Assembly: GCA_934045075.1 (NCBI GenBank) | Contig: OW203750.1 | Coordinates: forward strand, 9,838,729 to 9,902,728 | Length of the DNA: 64,000 nt | Direction of reading: 5' to 3' | Source: Yponomeuta sedellus | Lineage: Eukaryota > Arthropoda > Insecta > Lepidoptera > Yponomeutidae | Shown here: piece by piece, positions 11,851 through 20,391 of the stretch | How the letters are laid out: each line of letters begins with the position of its first letter | Numbering within the stretch: the first letter of the stretch is position 1 | Notes under the pieces: generated by a model | Seen by the model: the letters and a program-made list of their open reading frames with translations, nothing else | The model's database searches: none | What the model was told of the DNA's origin: nothing | Program-made: the position numbers and the translations under genes

Positions 11851-12252
11851 TGTTCGTTAGTCTCGCTAAAACTCGAGAACGGCTGAACGGATTTATCTTA
11901 TCTTGGTCTTGAAATTATCTTGGAGGTCTAGGGAAGGTTTAAGGGGTGAGGAAAATTCGAATAATTGTCGAAAAAAGCATAAAAACGGCTTTCATGTAAC
12001 GGCAGTCGTTAAGCTATGTCACAGGCCTTATGGGCGGCTCGAAAACTTCCGACAGCAAGGCCCGCCATTGTCTTGCAATCCTCCACCAACCCGGACTTGG
12101 CCCCCGTGGTGGAGTATGGCCTAACTTTCCTGCGATGCAAGAAGAGACCCGTGCCCCAGCAGTGGGGATATACAAGGGTTGACATCGACAGCTGGGTAAG
12201 TCAGCACAATGTCAGTTTTCGTTTACTGCCCGCAGAATGGCGGCGTCCCTAG
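1..12252 (+). CDS. Gene 1: 3' part of an unrecognised host gene (7 exons, ends at TAG)
   Basis: Seven segments bounded by AG/GT splice sites join without a frame break: 1-58, 3375-3445, 4102-4184, 7183-7296, 9735-9797, 11401-11481 and 12236-12252. Phases across the junctions are 0, 2, 1, 1, 1, 1, and the frame closes at TAG 12250-12252. The visible C-terminal product is about 160 residues. Exons 1-2 encode a helical-looking stretch (LHQ/IALRCVRERGLPDACADI), and the rest is rich in Ala, Arg, Pro and Gly with little obvious domain content. I do not recognise the family. The 5' part lies left of the window. Agreement of six consecutive phases is the main support, because each exon alone is short. 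Introns hold transposons and tandem arrays. Confidence 0.6.
35..505 (+). repeat. 22-bp minisatellite carrying the gene 1 splice donor
   Basis: About 20 imperfect units of GCTGCACCAGGTATGCTGGA plus CT. The first unit is the exon end itself (CTGCACCAG|GTATGC at 50-64). Most units keep CAG/GTATG or a near form, and one near 350 reads CCAGGTAAGC. The short frames seen in it on both strands are by-products of the period. Confidence 0.85.
506..1077. other. Intron of gene 1, AT-rich, no feature recognised
   Basis: Unique-looking AT-rich DNA between the 22-bp array and the inverted-repeat element. No coding frame or repeat unit was recognised. Confidence 0.5.
1078..3165 (+). mobile_element. Non-autonomous DNA transposon with ~100-bp inverted ends; PIF/Harbinger-like remnant
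   Basis: The left end (1078-1190, ACATTTATTGCGTCACTG..) is the inverse of 3000-3165: both contain GTTTCGTAAACAGT, a shared TTATTTATT block and AACCCTTC. Around 1614-1690 a frame reads RHRVNPFKLSDEDFRYKYRF, which resembles the N-terminal NPF...F..RFR region of PIF/Harbinger transposases, but stops follow at once. A frame of 138 codons at 2478-2894 (- strand) is not recognised. The element is a decayed, non-coding remnant. Exact ends and target duplication are unresolved. Confidence 0.5.
2926..3005. repeat. Short palindrome (TAGTGTACATACGTCTGTAC)
   Basis: Two 24-base arms, TAGTGTACATACGTCTGTAC.. and its inverse, flank a GC-rich spacer of about 30 bases, giving a strong hairpin. Each arm is itself partly self-complementary (GTACA/TGTAC). 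It lies at the inner edge of the right arm of the surrounding element. Confidence 0.7.
3166..3374 (+). other. Intron segment with possible LINE tail
   Basis: Contains ACCGCCAATTGTACTGTATC, similar to the LINE 3' end near 60690, then AATAAAAAAAAATC and a short (ATCT)n run before the exon at 3375. Probably a LINE 3' fragment; weak. Confidence 0.35.
3375..3445 (+). CDS. Gene 1 internal exon (71 nt)
   Basis: Acceptor TTTCAG ends at 3374 and donor GTGAGT starts at 3446. Enters in phase 0, leaves in phase 2. Encodes IALRCVRERGLPDACADI followed by LLAEE, with two cysteines and an amphipathic helical look, possibly part of an alpha-solenoid or UBA-like fold (inference only). Confidence 0.6.
3510..3960 (+). 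repeat. ~34-bp minisatellite, dimeric (68 bp)
   Basis: About 12 units containing TTACCCCGCTTACACATGAA or the variant with ACAGATG. The two variants alternate, giving a 68-bp higher-order period. Units decay toward 3960. It begins right after a (TTTGATTTGA) LINE-like tail at 3530-3552. Confidence 0.85.
4102..4184 (+). CDS. Gene 1 internal exon (83 nt)
   Basis: Acceptor CCGCAG ends at 4101 and donor GTGAGT starts at 4185. The first base completes a Pro codon from the previous exon; the exon leaves in phase 1. Product begins AEQWGGDERAAAARQPRPAP, a low-complexity Ala/Arg/Pro linker. Nearly 90% GC. Confidence 0.55.
4236..4345 (-). repeat. Single-copy relative of the 52-bp minisatellite
   Basis: The reverse strand reads AGCCAGATATAGTTGACATC, GGGACACACTCGACGGCGAG, GTGTGTCCACTCATATC and GAGTTACCCAAGGCTA. 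These are the same blocks as 57212-57320, where the last part has expanded into an array. Here it is unexpanded. Confidence 0.75.
4345..4665 (+). mobile_element. tRNA-foldback family copy, + orientation
   Basis: Starts ACTATTTTTATTTTTAATGC..CCGTGCTAAGGACA and ends TAGCCTCTAAATAGGTTTTT. Holds a 73-nt tRNA-like unit at 4563-4635 (GCTCAATTGGTAGAGC A box, GGTTCGAATCCC B box, anticodon-type hairpin CTGGC/GCCAG). The 5' flank includes GTACGTAATACAGAGAACAG, shared with other copies. Confidence 0.75.
4666..5190 (+). other. Repeat-derived intron DNA
   Basis: 4666-4860 (CACACATACTCTCGACTCAG .. TGAGAGAAAGTTCACC) recurs inverted at 56245-56400, so it belongs to a dispersed element. The rest (4860-5190) contains an inverted ACTCACTCACCACTTGTGTC / ACACAAGTGGTGAGCGAG pair at 4876-4960. 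Confidence 0.5.
5191..5525 (+). mobile_element. tRNA-foldback family copy with both arms
   Basis: The left arm reads AAAAACCTATTTAGAGGCTA..GGGATTCGAACCCGCAAC and the right arm the inverse, ending in AAAAATAAAAATAGTG. The tRNA-like unit in + orientation is at 5383-5455. A local GACCACCCACTTGTCGTGGG hairpin marks the junction of the arms. Confidence 0.7.
6440..6960 (-). mobile_element. LINE fragments inside the duplicated region
   Basis: 6440-6605 holds GTTGTAAAAGGCGACTAAGG, a motif I know as common in lepidopteran retroelements. From 6612 ATGAATGAATGAATTTATTG looks like the inverted 3' tail of a LINE. No intact frame. Confidence 0.4.
6985..7083 (+). mobile_element. RTE-type LINE 3' tail
   Basis: CCCCCCAATGATGGCACAAC ... 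CTCATTAGGGGAGGGCTATG ... AGCAGTGGACTAATATAGCC and a GAAGAAGAAGA tail. The same end is found at 63379-63472 (inverted) and, with coding remnant, at 10020-10093. Confidence 0.65.
7183..7296 (+). CDS. Gene 1 internal exon (114 nt)
   Basis: Acceptor CTGCCGCAG ends at 7182 and donor GTGAGT starts at 7297. Phase 1 in and phase 1 out; product GSLGRRAASPGCCGARLSAA and onward. Decayed tandem copies of its acceptor side lie upstream (5560-7180), and a 29-bp array begins just after its donor. Confidence 0.55.
7300..7725 (+). repeat. 29-bp minisatellite starting at the exon donor
   Basis: About 14 units of TTAGCGTTCTCTCCCTTAGC plus TCCGCACAG, with ATAG variants. The unit resembles the exon end and donor (GCGCACAGTGAGTCCGCGCC) and starts within a few bases of it. 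Confidence 0.85.
7726..8215 (+). other. Intron with LINE tail and MITE-like sequence
   Basis: 7895-7966 ends GTACAATAAAGAATATTCTT then ATCTTATCTTA, the 3' tail of a CR1/Jockey-type LINE also seen at 60735-60775. 7970-8160 (GGCGCCACGCGAACGCATAC..) looks repeat-derived. No gene. Confidence 0.5.
8216..8992 (+). mobile_element. Inverted-repeat element with CGACGTTTCGGCA ends
   Basis: The left end CCTTATTTCCCGACGTTTCG ..GTGGTCTCG (8248-8300) is inverted at 8905-8990 (GAGACCACGGCACCTG .. GTGCCGAAACGTCAG). The core holds an imperfect ~100-codon frame on each strand without a recognised domain. Related copies are at 54306-54762 and 21344-21432. Confidence 0.55.
9236..9575 (-). mobile_element. SINE family S2 copy
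   Basis: The reverse strand reads CCCCACTGCTGGGGCACGGG, TTAGGCCATACTCCACCACG, GGGGCCAAGTCCGGGTTGGT, then GACAGCCGGCACTGTCG and GGACGGTCACCCATCC. The same consensus recurs at 11990-12178, 13340-13500, 44486-44582, 44637-44870, 45826-46068, 49693-49783 and 55270-55625. Confidence 0.75.
9735..9797 (+). CDS. Gene 1 internal exon (63 nt)
   Basis: Acceptor TATTTCCAG ends at 9734 and the strong donor GTAAGT starts at 9798. Phase 1 in and out. Product FAGAVLQLDLGDGATHTPRP. Less GC-rich than its neighbours and the clearest splice signals of this gene. A truncated RTE-type LINE follows 70 bases downstream. Confidence 0.6.
9865..10093 (+). pseudogene. RTE-type LINE, C-terminal ORF2 fragment
   Basis: A frame from about 9865 to TAA 10071 reads RWSKRVLEWRPRLGKLSVGR, PPTRWDDDLRK and AEDRALWRSIGEGYLQQWTT, the typical C-terminus of insect RTE/BovB-like reverse transcriptases. 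A GAAGAAGAAGAAG tail follows. It is 5'-truncated; a TAA lies just upstream. Confidence 0.75.
10358..10766 (+). mobile_element. tRNA-derived SINE (S3)
   Basis: Head GGTGGTAGCTCAGTGGGTAG (A box) and AGTTCGATCCC (B box), body CATGTACCAATGACTTTGTT, and 3' part CTAGTGTGAGTGAAGATACC .. CATCTCATTAAGTCGATGCA with a TATTATTATTATT tail. Body shared with 48922-49190; 3' part shared with 54190-54255. Confidence 0.75.
10800..10970 (+). repeat. Dispersed repeat shared with 19556-19720
   Basis: Shared blocks: AAGTGTCAAAAAATGTATGC, GTAGCTTAAAAAAAGTAAAA and CACTCAAATCAGTGGATAC, ending ATAATGCCCCAG. Identity unknown. Confidence 0.7.
11092..11246 (+). mobile_element. tRNA-foldback family, short palindromic copy
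   Basis: The left arm AAAAACCTATTTAGAGGCTA .. GGATTCGAACCCGCAACC meets a short right arm TAGCCTCTAAATAGGTTTTT and the terminal TTAGTGCATTAAAAATAAAA. The centre is deleted, leaving part of the tRNA-like sequence. Confidence 0.75.
11401..11481 (+). CDS. Gene 1 internal exon (81 nt)
   Basis: Acceptor GTCCGCCAG ends at 11400 and donor GTCAGT starts at 11482. Phase 1 in and out. Product GSRRAAPGGGSSAAPPRRLA then ADVAAVR. A GGGA/GGAA purine tract starts within six bases of the donor. Confidence 0.5.
11487..11660 (+). repeat. GGGA/GGAA purine tract next to a splice donor
   Basis: About 170 bases almost free of pyrimidine on the + strand (GGAGGGAGGGAGGGAGGAAG). It starts within six bases of donor 11482. 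The frames across it are low-complexity. Confidence 0.85.
11769..11848. repeat. (TA)n microsatellite
   Basis: About 39 perfect TA units. Confidence 0.95.
11990..12178 (-). mobile_element. SINE family S2 copy
   Basis: Same consensus as at 9236 on the reverse strand, from CCCCACTGCTGGGGCACGGG to the CTTAACGACTGCCGTTACA part. It ends 57 bases before the terminal exon acceptor of gene 1. Confidence 0.75.
12236..12252 (+). CDS. Gene 1 terminal exon with stop
   Basis: Acceptor CTGCCCGCAG ends at 12235. With the split G from the previous exon the frame reads EWRRP then TAG at 12250-12252. No AATAAA is seen in the next 500 bases; a 3' UTR is expected from 12253 but its end is not visible. A longer frame in another phase (from AAT 12236 to TGA near 12372) does not fit the incoming phase. 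Confidence 0.45.
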
Positions 12253-13330
12253 CGAGCGGACGACGTGCGAACGTCGCTCCTGTGGTACTTACAATAAGGG
12301 CTACAATCGCCTGCCGCCGCCACGGGGACCTCGCACGTACGGAGAGTCTGCGACCGTCAGTTGCCTTCTGTGAGTGAAGAGACCAAATTGGGAAGTGACG
12401 ATTTTGTACAGTGAAAGGTGGACCGATGGAGAGTTGTTTGCAGTTGGGCCGGGTTACGCAGTAACGTTCCAAGCCACAGCACAACATTTGCGAGAGGAAC
12501 GCTTCTTTACGTGTATTTTTATTTTTTTATTTATTGCATTAAAAAGTGAAAATTAATACTCAATACTTTATTGCATTCCACAAGTTTCAAGGTTGTTACA
12601 TTATAACTTAACAGTTATTTGATAAGATCTTTGTGGACCCTGTAGGGCACGCAACATTTTAAAGTGCTATATAATTACTTTGCTAAATTCCTCCAAAAAT
12701 CTTTTGGATGAATTTGGCAAAGTTATTTACACTTTTTAATGCTATTATGTTCAGACGCGTTTGTGTTATGGTAATAAGTAACGTGAAACGTTTGAACGAA
12801 ACAATGTGAAAATAATGAAAATCCAAAAAAGCGTTTTTCTCGCAAGTTACGCAAAAACGTACCAACCCACAATACAGCATTTGCAAGAAAAACGTTTTTA
12901 TGTGTAACATTGTTGTGATGTTTTGTTCATTCCACTGGAGCCTGTTTAGATCATCTCATTACGTAGATGTTTTTGTTCAGACGACTTTTGTGTTTGTTAT
13001 GGTGATAGGGAATGTAAAACGTGTGAACGAAACAATTTAATACAAAAAAGCGTTTTTCTCGCAAGTTACCTATTGTGCGTTGGAACGTTTTCGCGTAACA
13101 CTGTTTAATTTAGCTAAATATGCAGGGTGATTTAGGCTGGCTTGCGCCATCTCTATCTGACACGAATGTCAATCTGTTTATATATGGGCAAGCTCTATTC
13201 TGTAAATAAGTTCAAAACGTCTGGCACCATGATATTTGCAAAGAACTGCTCATGAATAAATTTTATGACTGACAACCTTGTCAATAAGATATTTATCTGT
13301 TTGTCCCTGGATAAGTATTTATCTCATCAT
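12253..13330 (+). repeat. 3' flank of gene 1 with duplicated ~230-bp segment
   Basis: 12745-12850 and 12974-13070 are near copies (TTGTTCAGACG .. GTGAACGAAACAA .. AAAGCGTTTTTCTCGCAAGT). A more diverged, partly inverted copy lies at 12446-12515. Probably MITE-derived. No coding frame supported. Confidence 0.5.
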
Positions 13331-13339
13331 CATGAACCC

Positions 13340-13500
13340 ATTATGTCCCCACCGAGGGGCACGGGTCTCTTCCACGAGGAAGGTATAGGCCATACTCCAC
13401 CACGGGGGCCAAGTTCGGATTGGTAGAGGCCTGCAAGACTAGTGGCTGGTCTTGCTGTCAGAAGTTTTCAAGCCGCCCTAAGACCCTGACTTGACCAAGT
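13340..13500 (+). mobile_element. SINE family S2 copy (fragment)
   Basis: ATGTCCCCACCGAGGGGCAC .. GGTATAGGCCATACTCCACC .. GGGGCCAAGTTCGG: a diverged copy of the S2 consensus. Confidence 0.65.
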
Positions 13501-15874
13501 ATGTATCTATTTACTTACTTATCCAAGGACTTGGCGTTTGTCATACTTTGTGGAGTGATTCTTTATTATCTTGGTCGGCACTCTCTTGACATAGCAATCG
13601 TATTCCTGTTGAAGAGGCTTTATTGGAGGCTAATGTTGCATGCCTCACGATGTCTTGCCATTCCACCCAGGTAGAAGCCGCTCTGGTGCGTTCAAGTAGT
13701 AGCCTGCCGGTATGATTCTACCCGTCAGTTTAAACAGCTTTTTCAACCGCCTAAAACAAGGAGGAAGTGCTCGGTTTTCAGCGATAATTCAGCAAAGGCG
13801 TCTATACGGCATTACGGCCAAAACCGTACCGCGATAAACGATGACGTCTACGCCATCTAGTGTAAAAAATTGCGGACTATAGTTTCTGTTTGTGATGCTG
13901 CGATTATAATGTAATTGTATGTATTTGCAATCGCAATAAGTAGAATAAGTAATTTTTATTAATTTTATAGTTTTAATTTAAAATTGTTATAACTGATTTT
14001 CATACGCCATGTCAAAAGTGTTATCAGACTTTCTTTCCTTCGGTCGCCACTATACAGGTTCTACGCCTAGTGTGGAGACCACTGTAATGCTTGTATGTGT
14101 TTTTCTGTTTTGAATAAACAATTTCAATTTCAAACAATTTCAATTTTACCACAAACTTAAAGTATAAAAAAACACATGCGTCGAATTTAGAACCTCCTCC
14201 TTTTTTTAAGTATGTTAAAACGTCGGCACTTATGACATGTTAGATACAGAGTCGGCTCTAAAATACGCAGTAATTGTAACTACTTAAGTAGAGTTAATCT
14301 TATGCACTTTGTCTTCGGCGTTCATAACTCAATGAGTTGCTGTCTGTGGTTACCTCATCAGCTTTGGAAGCTGTAATAACTCCATGAAGTATGACATAAT
14401 CTCTTTTTTTCACCCTGTATGAAAGTATAAAAACAAAGTAAAATAATAAATTTGCCATAAACTAAATCGTGGCAAAATGTATGATATTACGGTTCGAAAT
14501 TTGCTAAGAGGTGTTTAGTCAAGGCGATGAATTATAGTCTGTATGCACAATGAAAATAATAGTCATAGTCGTGTAAAAATGTCACTTGCTGTTAAGGTAA
14601 TGGTACAGAGATCCAGGTGGTTTCTTCCTAGTGTCACTTGAACCGGAGTGTTATGCAGAAACATTCCAACCACACACACAATACGTAACTTGGTATAAAA
14701 ACACTGTACTGTAACGATACATCTTTATTAGCTCGCCGGCACAGCTCTCTGGGTTACGTTTTGTTAATGTATCAGTCGATCTCGATTCAGGGTAGGAAAT
14801 CGATGAAAAAGAGATAATAAAAAGTTCTTGTGTTAAATAAGCGAGTTTAATACCCAGGGCGCTACAGGGCACTAGGGCTATATTGGGCTTGACTATTTGA
14901 GATAGACATTTTAGTCATTTGACAAAGTATTTTACTCTTAGATAGTGCTTAAATCAAACAAACAAACAAACGCCTACCCAGATGGGTAATATGCCATGTT
15001 TTTGTTCAGGCTGTTTAATGTTATAGTGAATATAAAAATAAAAAAACACAAAATAAAAAACGTCAACGAAATGGAAAAAAAAACCATGGAATACATAACA
15101 AACAGTGTTTATCAAATAAATCAATTTATTTCCACGTAAAGATTCTATGTTCTAAATGTCAATGTAAAATGTAAGCAGCTGCCTTCCGGCCGTAGTGTAG
15201 TGTAGAAAAATGCAGCGGGCAAAAAATCCCCTCTAACCATCTTTTCTCAAGTCTTCTTTATACTCCAAGTATCATCAGCCAGAATTGCGATGGATCAATA
15301 TGAGGTTTGTTCTCCCTGCAACGCTCAGATGCACCCGAACATTGTTCGCTTATAAAAGTAATGGTTTGCGAAGGTCGTCCAAAAATAAACAAAGCCCAGA
15401 GGGCAGGACCAGCTAACATCGTCACGTGCAAGCTGCAAGCGAAAAAGTTTCAAGGGTTGTGGGTTGGACTGTTTCTGCGTAACACGATCCAATTGTTAGT
15501 GTCAACTACTCGTACTGAGCTTTCGGAGGAAGTCACCCGGTTCTGCTGTACGTTAAAAGTTATGTAATTCGTTTTTAAGTTAACGTTCTCATTGAAATAC
15601 ATATTTCTATACATTCCATAAAATATCGTGTATAAATATTAAAATGATATGAAATTAATGAATTGTTAAAACTTTTAATAATTGTACAAACATATTTTTA
15701 AATACTCCGCTCGTCCAACGACGCGACGCAAATTCAGAATCATAATCGTCTCTGTAAAACGTAAGCAATATCTAAACGTCGCCATGCAGGGCACAGGCCT
15801 CTCAGATTCATGGGCTTAATCACTGTGCGTGCCCACCGCGGATTGGCGATCTGACACCAAACTGTGACGTACAG
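13501..15874. other. Intergenic AT-rich DNA with a LINE tail
   Basis: 13900-14147 ends GAATAAACAATTTCAATTTC and repeats CAATTTCAATTTT, a short-repeat LINE 3' tail. Frames of 70-86 codons at 14651-14872 (-) and 15307-15567 (+) resemble nothing I know and are probably chance. 15770-15870 has SINE-like GTGCCCACCGCGGATTGGCG. Confidence 0.4.
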
Positions 15875-16050
15875 TCACCTGCGGTAACGCATCTGCCTAC
15901 CATGCGAGAGGTCCCGGCTTAGAACCCCGACTGGGAACAAAAAATACCGCAGGTCTTGGATGTTCACATGTTTGTGATGTCGCTGTTTCTGGTTCCCACG
16001 ACACAGGGTATCCTAGTGTGGGGCCAGAAGCAATTTATGTAAATGTTATG
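15875..16050 (+). mobile_element. tRNA-derived SINE (S4)
   Basis: Head with GCGGTAACGCATCTGCCTAC, a B-box-like GGCTTAGAACCCCGAC, then GTCTTGGATGTTCACATGTT and CACGACACAGGGTATCCTAG. Other copies: 51770-51943 (-) and 50222-50690 (split). Confidence 0.7.
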
Positions 16051-16274
16051 TTATATATTTTTGAAGCCCCCAATGCAAGGAATTTTCGTGGATGCCCACT
16101 GCCAGCGTAAGTGTTGTTGGACGAGCTGTAGACAATTTGTTATTGTTTTATTTACTCTGATGGCGACGAAGCGGGTAAGGTTGGACTGTTTCTGTGTATC
16201 CGTGGAGCGAGTCGACAGCACACTGTGGGACTGATAGGTTTGGAGCTGTTTGGGTGTTTTCGCGTTAAACACGT

Positions 16275-16560
16275 CTTGGTAGAGTCGTAGTGATATTCAC
16301 AAAAAAGTCAGAAAACCATTTTATTCGCAAAAAAATAGAAATTTCCTTTTATTCACAAGAAAAAAACAGGAATTAATGTTGTTCACAAAATAAAACAGGA
16401 ATTAATTTTGTTCACAAAAAAAAGGAAATAATTTTATTCCCAAAAAAAGGACGTCATTTTGTTCTCAAAAAAAACGGTAAATAATTAACACAAAAACAGG
16501 AAATAATTTTATTCATAAAAAACGAGGATATTTTTTATCACAAATAAACAGGACATATAT
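16275..16560 (+). repeat. ~32-bp degenerate minisatellite
   Basis: About nine drifting units of the type ACAGGAATTAATTTTGTTCA with CAAAAAAA. No gene. Confidence 0.7.
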
Positions 16561-16742
16561 TTATACTATTTTTATTTTTAATGCACTAACCCGTGCTAAG
16601 GACAAATTTAAAAACCTATTTGGAGGCTAAAAATTTCACCCATGCCGGGATTCGAACCCGCGACCTCTGGCACGGATAGCCAGAGGTTGCGGGTTTGAAT
16701 CCCGGCATGGGTGAAATTTTTAGCCTCTAAATAGGTTTTTAG
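16561..16742. mobile_element. tRNA-foldback family, near-perfect palindrome
   Basis: ACTATTTTTATTTTTAATGC .. CCTATTTGGAGGCTAAAAAT .. GGGATTCGAACCCGCGACCT | CTGGCACGGATAGCCAGAGG .. AGCCTCTAAATAGGTTTTTA. The arms are about 75 bases around an anticodon-type hairpin, so each arm carries half of the tRNA-like unit. Confidence 0.8.
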
Positions 16743-17904
16743 GACATATATTTTTTATTCGTTAAAAAAATTAAAACTGACTTCATCACCAAAAATCACA
16801 GATGTTACTCAAAGAAATAGAACGAGGACGCCACAAATTGTCATACGACTCCGCGGAATTAAAACTTCGATCGCCGAAAGTTAAGCTAGTTTTTCACAGA
16901 TAAACCTGTACATGTTTCAGTGATTTTTGTATTTAATTAATATAATATTCTGTAAATGTTTTAAATATATTTATTTACTTTAAAATTAATAATTTTAAAA
17001 GCGACCCTGTCTCTCTTGCCGCCATCAGAGGCTTTAGACTGACTTACTTTGTTTGTTATTACGATATTATGCACATGTTACTTGTATGAACTCTTGTAAG
17101 GCTGCTGTTACGTGTGGCATCTTTCTCGCTTGCACCTATTGAATTGTCGTAAATCATCTTTTGGCGGGAAATGTCACTTGATTTGTACTAAAATCGCGGG
17201 AATTTTTGACATTTTTTAATTTTTTATAACCTAAAAGTGTCATAAATCTACTTTTGGCGGGAAATGTGGTCTGACTGAAACGTTATTTGATGCGTCACTT
17301 GATTTATACTGAAATCGCGGGAATTATTATAGACATGTTTCAATTTTTACAAGTTAAATGGACTCCAAGGAAGGAGTGTATATTAATTTGTGATCACGAT
17401 TTTTGTATGATCTCCGCCACTTGCCACTAACTGAGTACCTAAGTGTTTTGGAGTGTTTTAAGGAATTGTGTTTCTTGTTAAACAATGCCGTTAACAGTCT
17501 CGTTTATAAATACTCCATTTCTTAAAACACTCCTCAAATGTCTGTCTGTTTAAATAGTCTGTCGTAGAGGCATAGACGTCGCCACGAATTATTTGTACCT
17601 ACTGCCTCTGAGGAATTTAAACACAATTTAAAAGAAACGTGGCTAATTATTTCATTATTTCAGTATCCCATTCTCTTTATCAAAGACGTTTTTTACCACT
17701 ATCGAGTATCCCATCCCATTCCATCTCGCTTTACGCGTTGAAATAAAGCGAGATGACGCTAGCCGATGATGGAATAAACTAACAAAGAATATTCCTGTCT
17801 TTTAATGTCATTAACAATGTTGCAATAAGATTACTTGCGGGATGCCAGATGTAACAAGAGCTTTCACCCTTGTACGTATTTGTTTCATCAATGGTAATGT
17901 GCAA
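16743..17904. other. Intergenic DNA with a local duplication
   Basis: 17155-17225 and 17238-17325 are copies (TTTTGGCGGGAAATGT .. TCACTTGATTT .. AAATCGCGGGAAT). 17470-17640 holds ACACTCCTCAAATGTCTGTC, related to ends seen near 1150 and 20060. No gene. Confidence 0.5.
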
Positions 17905-18286
17905 TAGCCTAGCCGAGCGATGTTTTCACAAAAAAATTCAAAATTCTTTATTTACATAACCGATCAAATAATATAGCGGTCGAGTTGGGCCATTTAAGGA
18001 TAGAAACCTGTGTTTGGAAAGGCCCGCACTTGCAACAAAATATAGTAAGGGGTCTACTCAAGAATACTCAAGATAACCTTCAGTACCAAATCACAATCAT
18101 CATCCGCCCACTGTCTGTCGGGTACAGGTTTTTTTCTGCATCGCGCTCTCCCGCCATTCGAATCCACGGGACTTCCGCATTGCAGATCAAAGTATACTTA
18201 TATATACTTTTATGAAATTCGGTCTTTACTCCCGTAGGTATGTACAAATATTTTACACTCACGCAGTCATCGCTCGGCTAGACTGT
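17905..18286. mobile_element. MITE with CTAGCCGAGCGATG ends
   Basis: TAGCCTAGCCGAGCGATG at 17910-17927 is inverted at 18265-18282 (CATCGCTCGGCTAGACTG). Inner frames have no match I know. Confidence 0.5.
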
Positions 18287-20220
18287 TATCGATGTGTTAT
18301 GTTGTGTTAGTCTGAAATGATCTCAATATTTGAGTGTCGAACGTCAACGAGCTACGGCTGTCGCCGACAGCTGTGGAAATGCACAGGAAAATGTCACTGT
18401 GTATAATCGGACGTGATCCAAATTAATGGGATGGAACTTTGTTGGTGTCTTCGATTTTCGGTAAGCAATAATGCACAGCCAGATAGTTTGCAACCAATAA
18501 TGTTTGGCCAAATAGAACGCAGCTGATAATGTACGACCAAAATCCGTGTGCATGGGACACGTATGCCCCTACGCAATACTGAAAAATAAGGGAGGCATTC
18601 CAGATAAAACAGCCAATAATGTAAAGAAAGATATTTATTCACTAGGCACACAAAACTGACATTAGTCGCTACACACATCTTCAGGATACGCTTAATTATG
18701 TAAAATCTAGACTAATCTCCAAAACATGCACGCACCATGATAATGTAACCAGGGAACAAGGCACAGCTCCATCCGCTTTTTCGATCTCATTCGATAGCTG
18801 TCGGCGGCAATCAATAAATTTAATCCAAGTTATATCCATGTAAATAAATACTCTGTTATTCTATTGTATAGAAACGTGTCTTGTATAAGAAATACAGTTT
18901 GTATAGCTTGTATATTCCACTCTCGACTCTGTATTATTGTAAGATTGGATTCGAGTGGGTCGCTACCTCAGGTATACCGAAATTAAGGACCATTCACCTG
19001 AGTACGGTATAATAGTTGCCATCTTAATGATGGTATCTTACATTATCACTTTTAAATAAAGTCCAAAATCAATGAGAAACTTATAAAAGTATGTTGAAAG
19101 GTTGAATCTATGCATGTTTTATATCATGTTTACAATAAAGAATATTCTGACTGTCTATTACCCTTCAGCTTTTTTTAAAATGTTTAAAATCAATATATTT
19201 TAAGTTGTGTCCAAGTACTTTTTTATAATACTACTAAACAAAACTCTTTTTTCAAATGGAATATGTAGAATGAATTCTGCAGGGCGTAGTAAAAGAGTTT
19301 CCCATTGGTATATTCCCTATTGGATGACTTCTAAAACGTCGTTCAAAAAAAGGACATTGTTCCAGATGGTAAGGGGAATGTGCAGATTGGCTAATGGTAT
19401 ACTTTTGGTAGTGTCTTCATGTACAATCGGGGTCAGAACTCCTTTGAATGTACTGTACATTCTGTGAAGCTGTCGTACTAATTTGATAGTCATACATTGT
19501 TTTTTAAACTAAAAGTATAAACAAGGCAACCAGCTGAAATTTCAGGTTTCTATTTGTAACTGTGTTGGAGGTCAGCCCTCCTATTACGTAGCACTCCACT
19601 AAGCATTGAGACGACTCCTAAGTGTCAAAAAATGTATGCATTTGACAGCCGCAGTAGCTTAAAAAAAGTAAAAATTATCGTCACTCAAATCAGTGGATAC
19701 TTACGTAATAATGCCCCAGTGCGTTCTTAAGCTGCTCATTATCTGATTCTCCAGTGTTTGAAAGTATGTTACATGATATAAAGTTACGCCTGAATCCCGA
19801 TAGGGCAGAAGCCAGAGTCAGTGACTTGACCACGAACCTCTGTCTTTTCGAATATCTTAGTAGAGAGCGGGACAGAACTTTAAGTGAAATTCTCAATTCA
19901 GGAACTGGCCGCTATTTTGACAAACTTGAGTCTGATAATGACCGGTGCAAGAACGTCTGTATCACGGACACACCGCTGCGCATAGAAAATTAGAATTTGC
20001 TGTGTTTTATTGATGCTTTCTACATTCAACAGTGTTATTGATAAAAATACAATTCCTGTAATACTCCTCAAATGCTGTTTAATAGGTCTGTGGTAAGCTT
20101 TCCCTTTGATATTAGACTCCTCATTCTTAGAGGTCGTATGACAAAAACACTCCAAAAACGCCGACTAAAATATACTATGATGGAGATTATATTAGGGAAA
20201 AACGTAACCACAGATTACAC
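18287..20220. other. Intergenic DNA, no gene recognised
   Basis: Several frames of 60-94 codons lie on both strands with no recognisable domain. 19556-19720 is a copy of the dispersed repeat at 10800. 19110-19160 contains a LINE-tail-like ACAATAAAGAATATTCTG. Confidence 0.4.
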
Positions 20221-20391
20221 TAGTTTTATTTTTAATGCACTAACCCGTGCTAAGGAACAAATTTTTAAAAACCTATTTAGAGGCTAAAAATTTCACCCAT
20301 GCCGGGATTCGAACCCGCAACCTCTGGTACGGATTGCCAGATGGCCGGCATGGGTGAAATTTTTAGCCTCTAAATAGGTTTTTAAAAATTT
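20221..20391. mobile_element. tRNA-foldback family, palindromic copy
   Basis: TTTTATTTTTAATGCACTAA .. GGGATTCGAACCCGCAACCT and the inverse arm CGGCATGGGTGAAATTTTTA .. AATAGGTTTTTAAAAATTTG. The centre has lost most of one half. Confidence 0.75.

Noticed and set aside
11333..11860. 175-codon frame through the exon, purine tract and (TA)n
   Set aside because: Crosses a donor and two simple repeats; only 11401-11481 fits the gene frame.
12236..12372. Longer terminal exon reading 45 codons to TGA
   Set aside because: Needs phase 0 entry, but the preceding exon leaves in phase 1, which gives TAG at 12250.
19207..20287. Small frames of 60-86 codons on both strands
   Set aside because: No codon or domain signal and overlapping each other; probably chance in repeat DNA.
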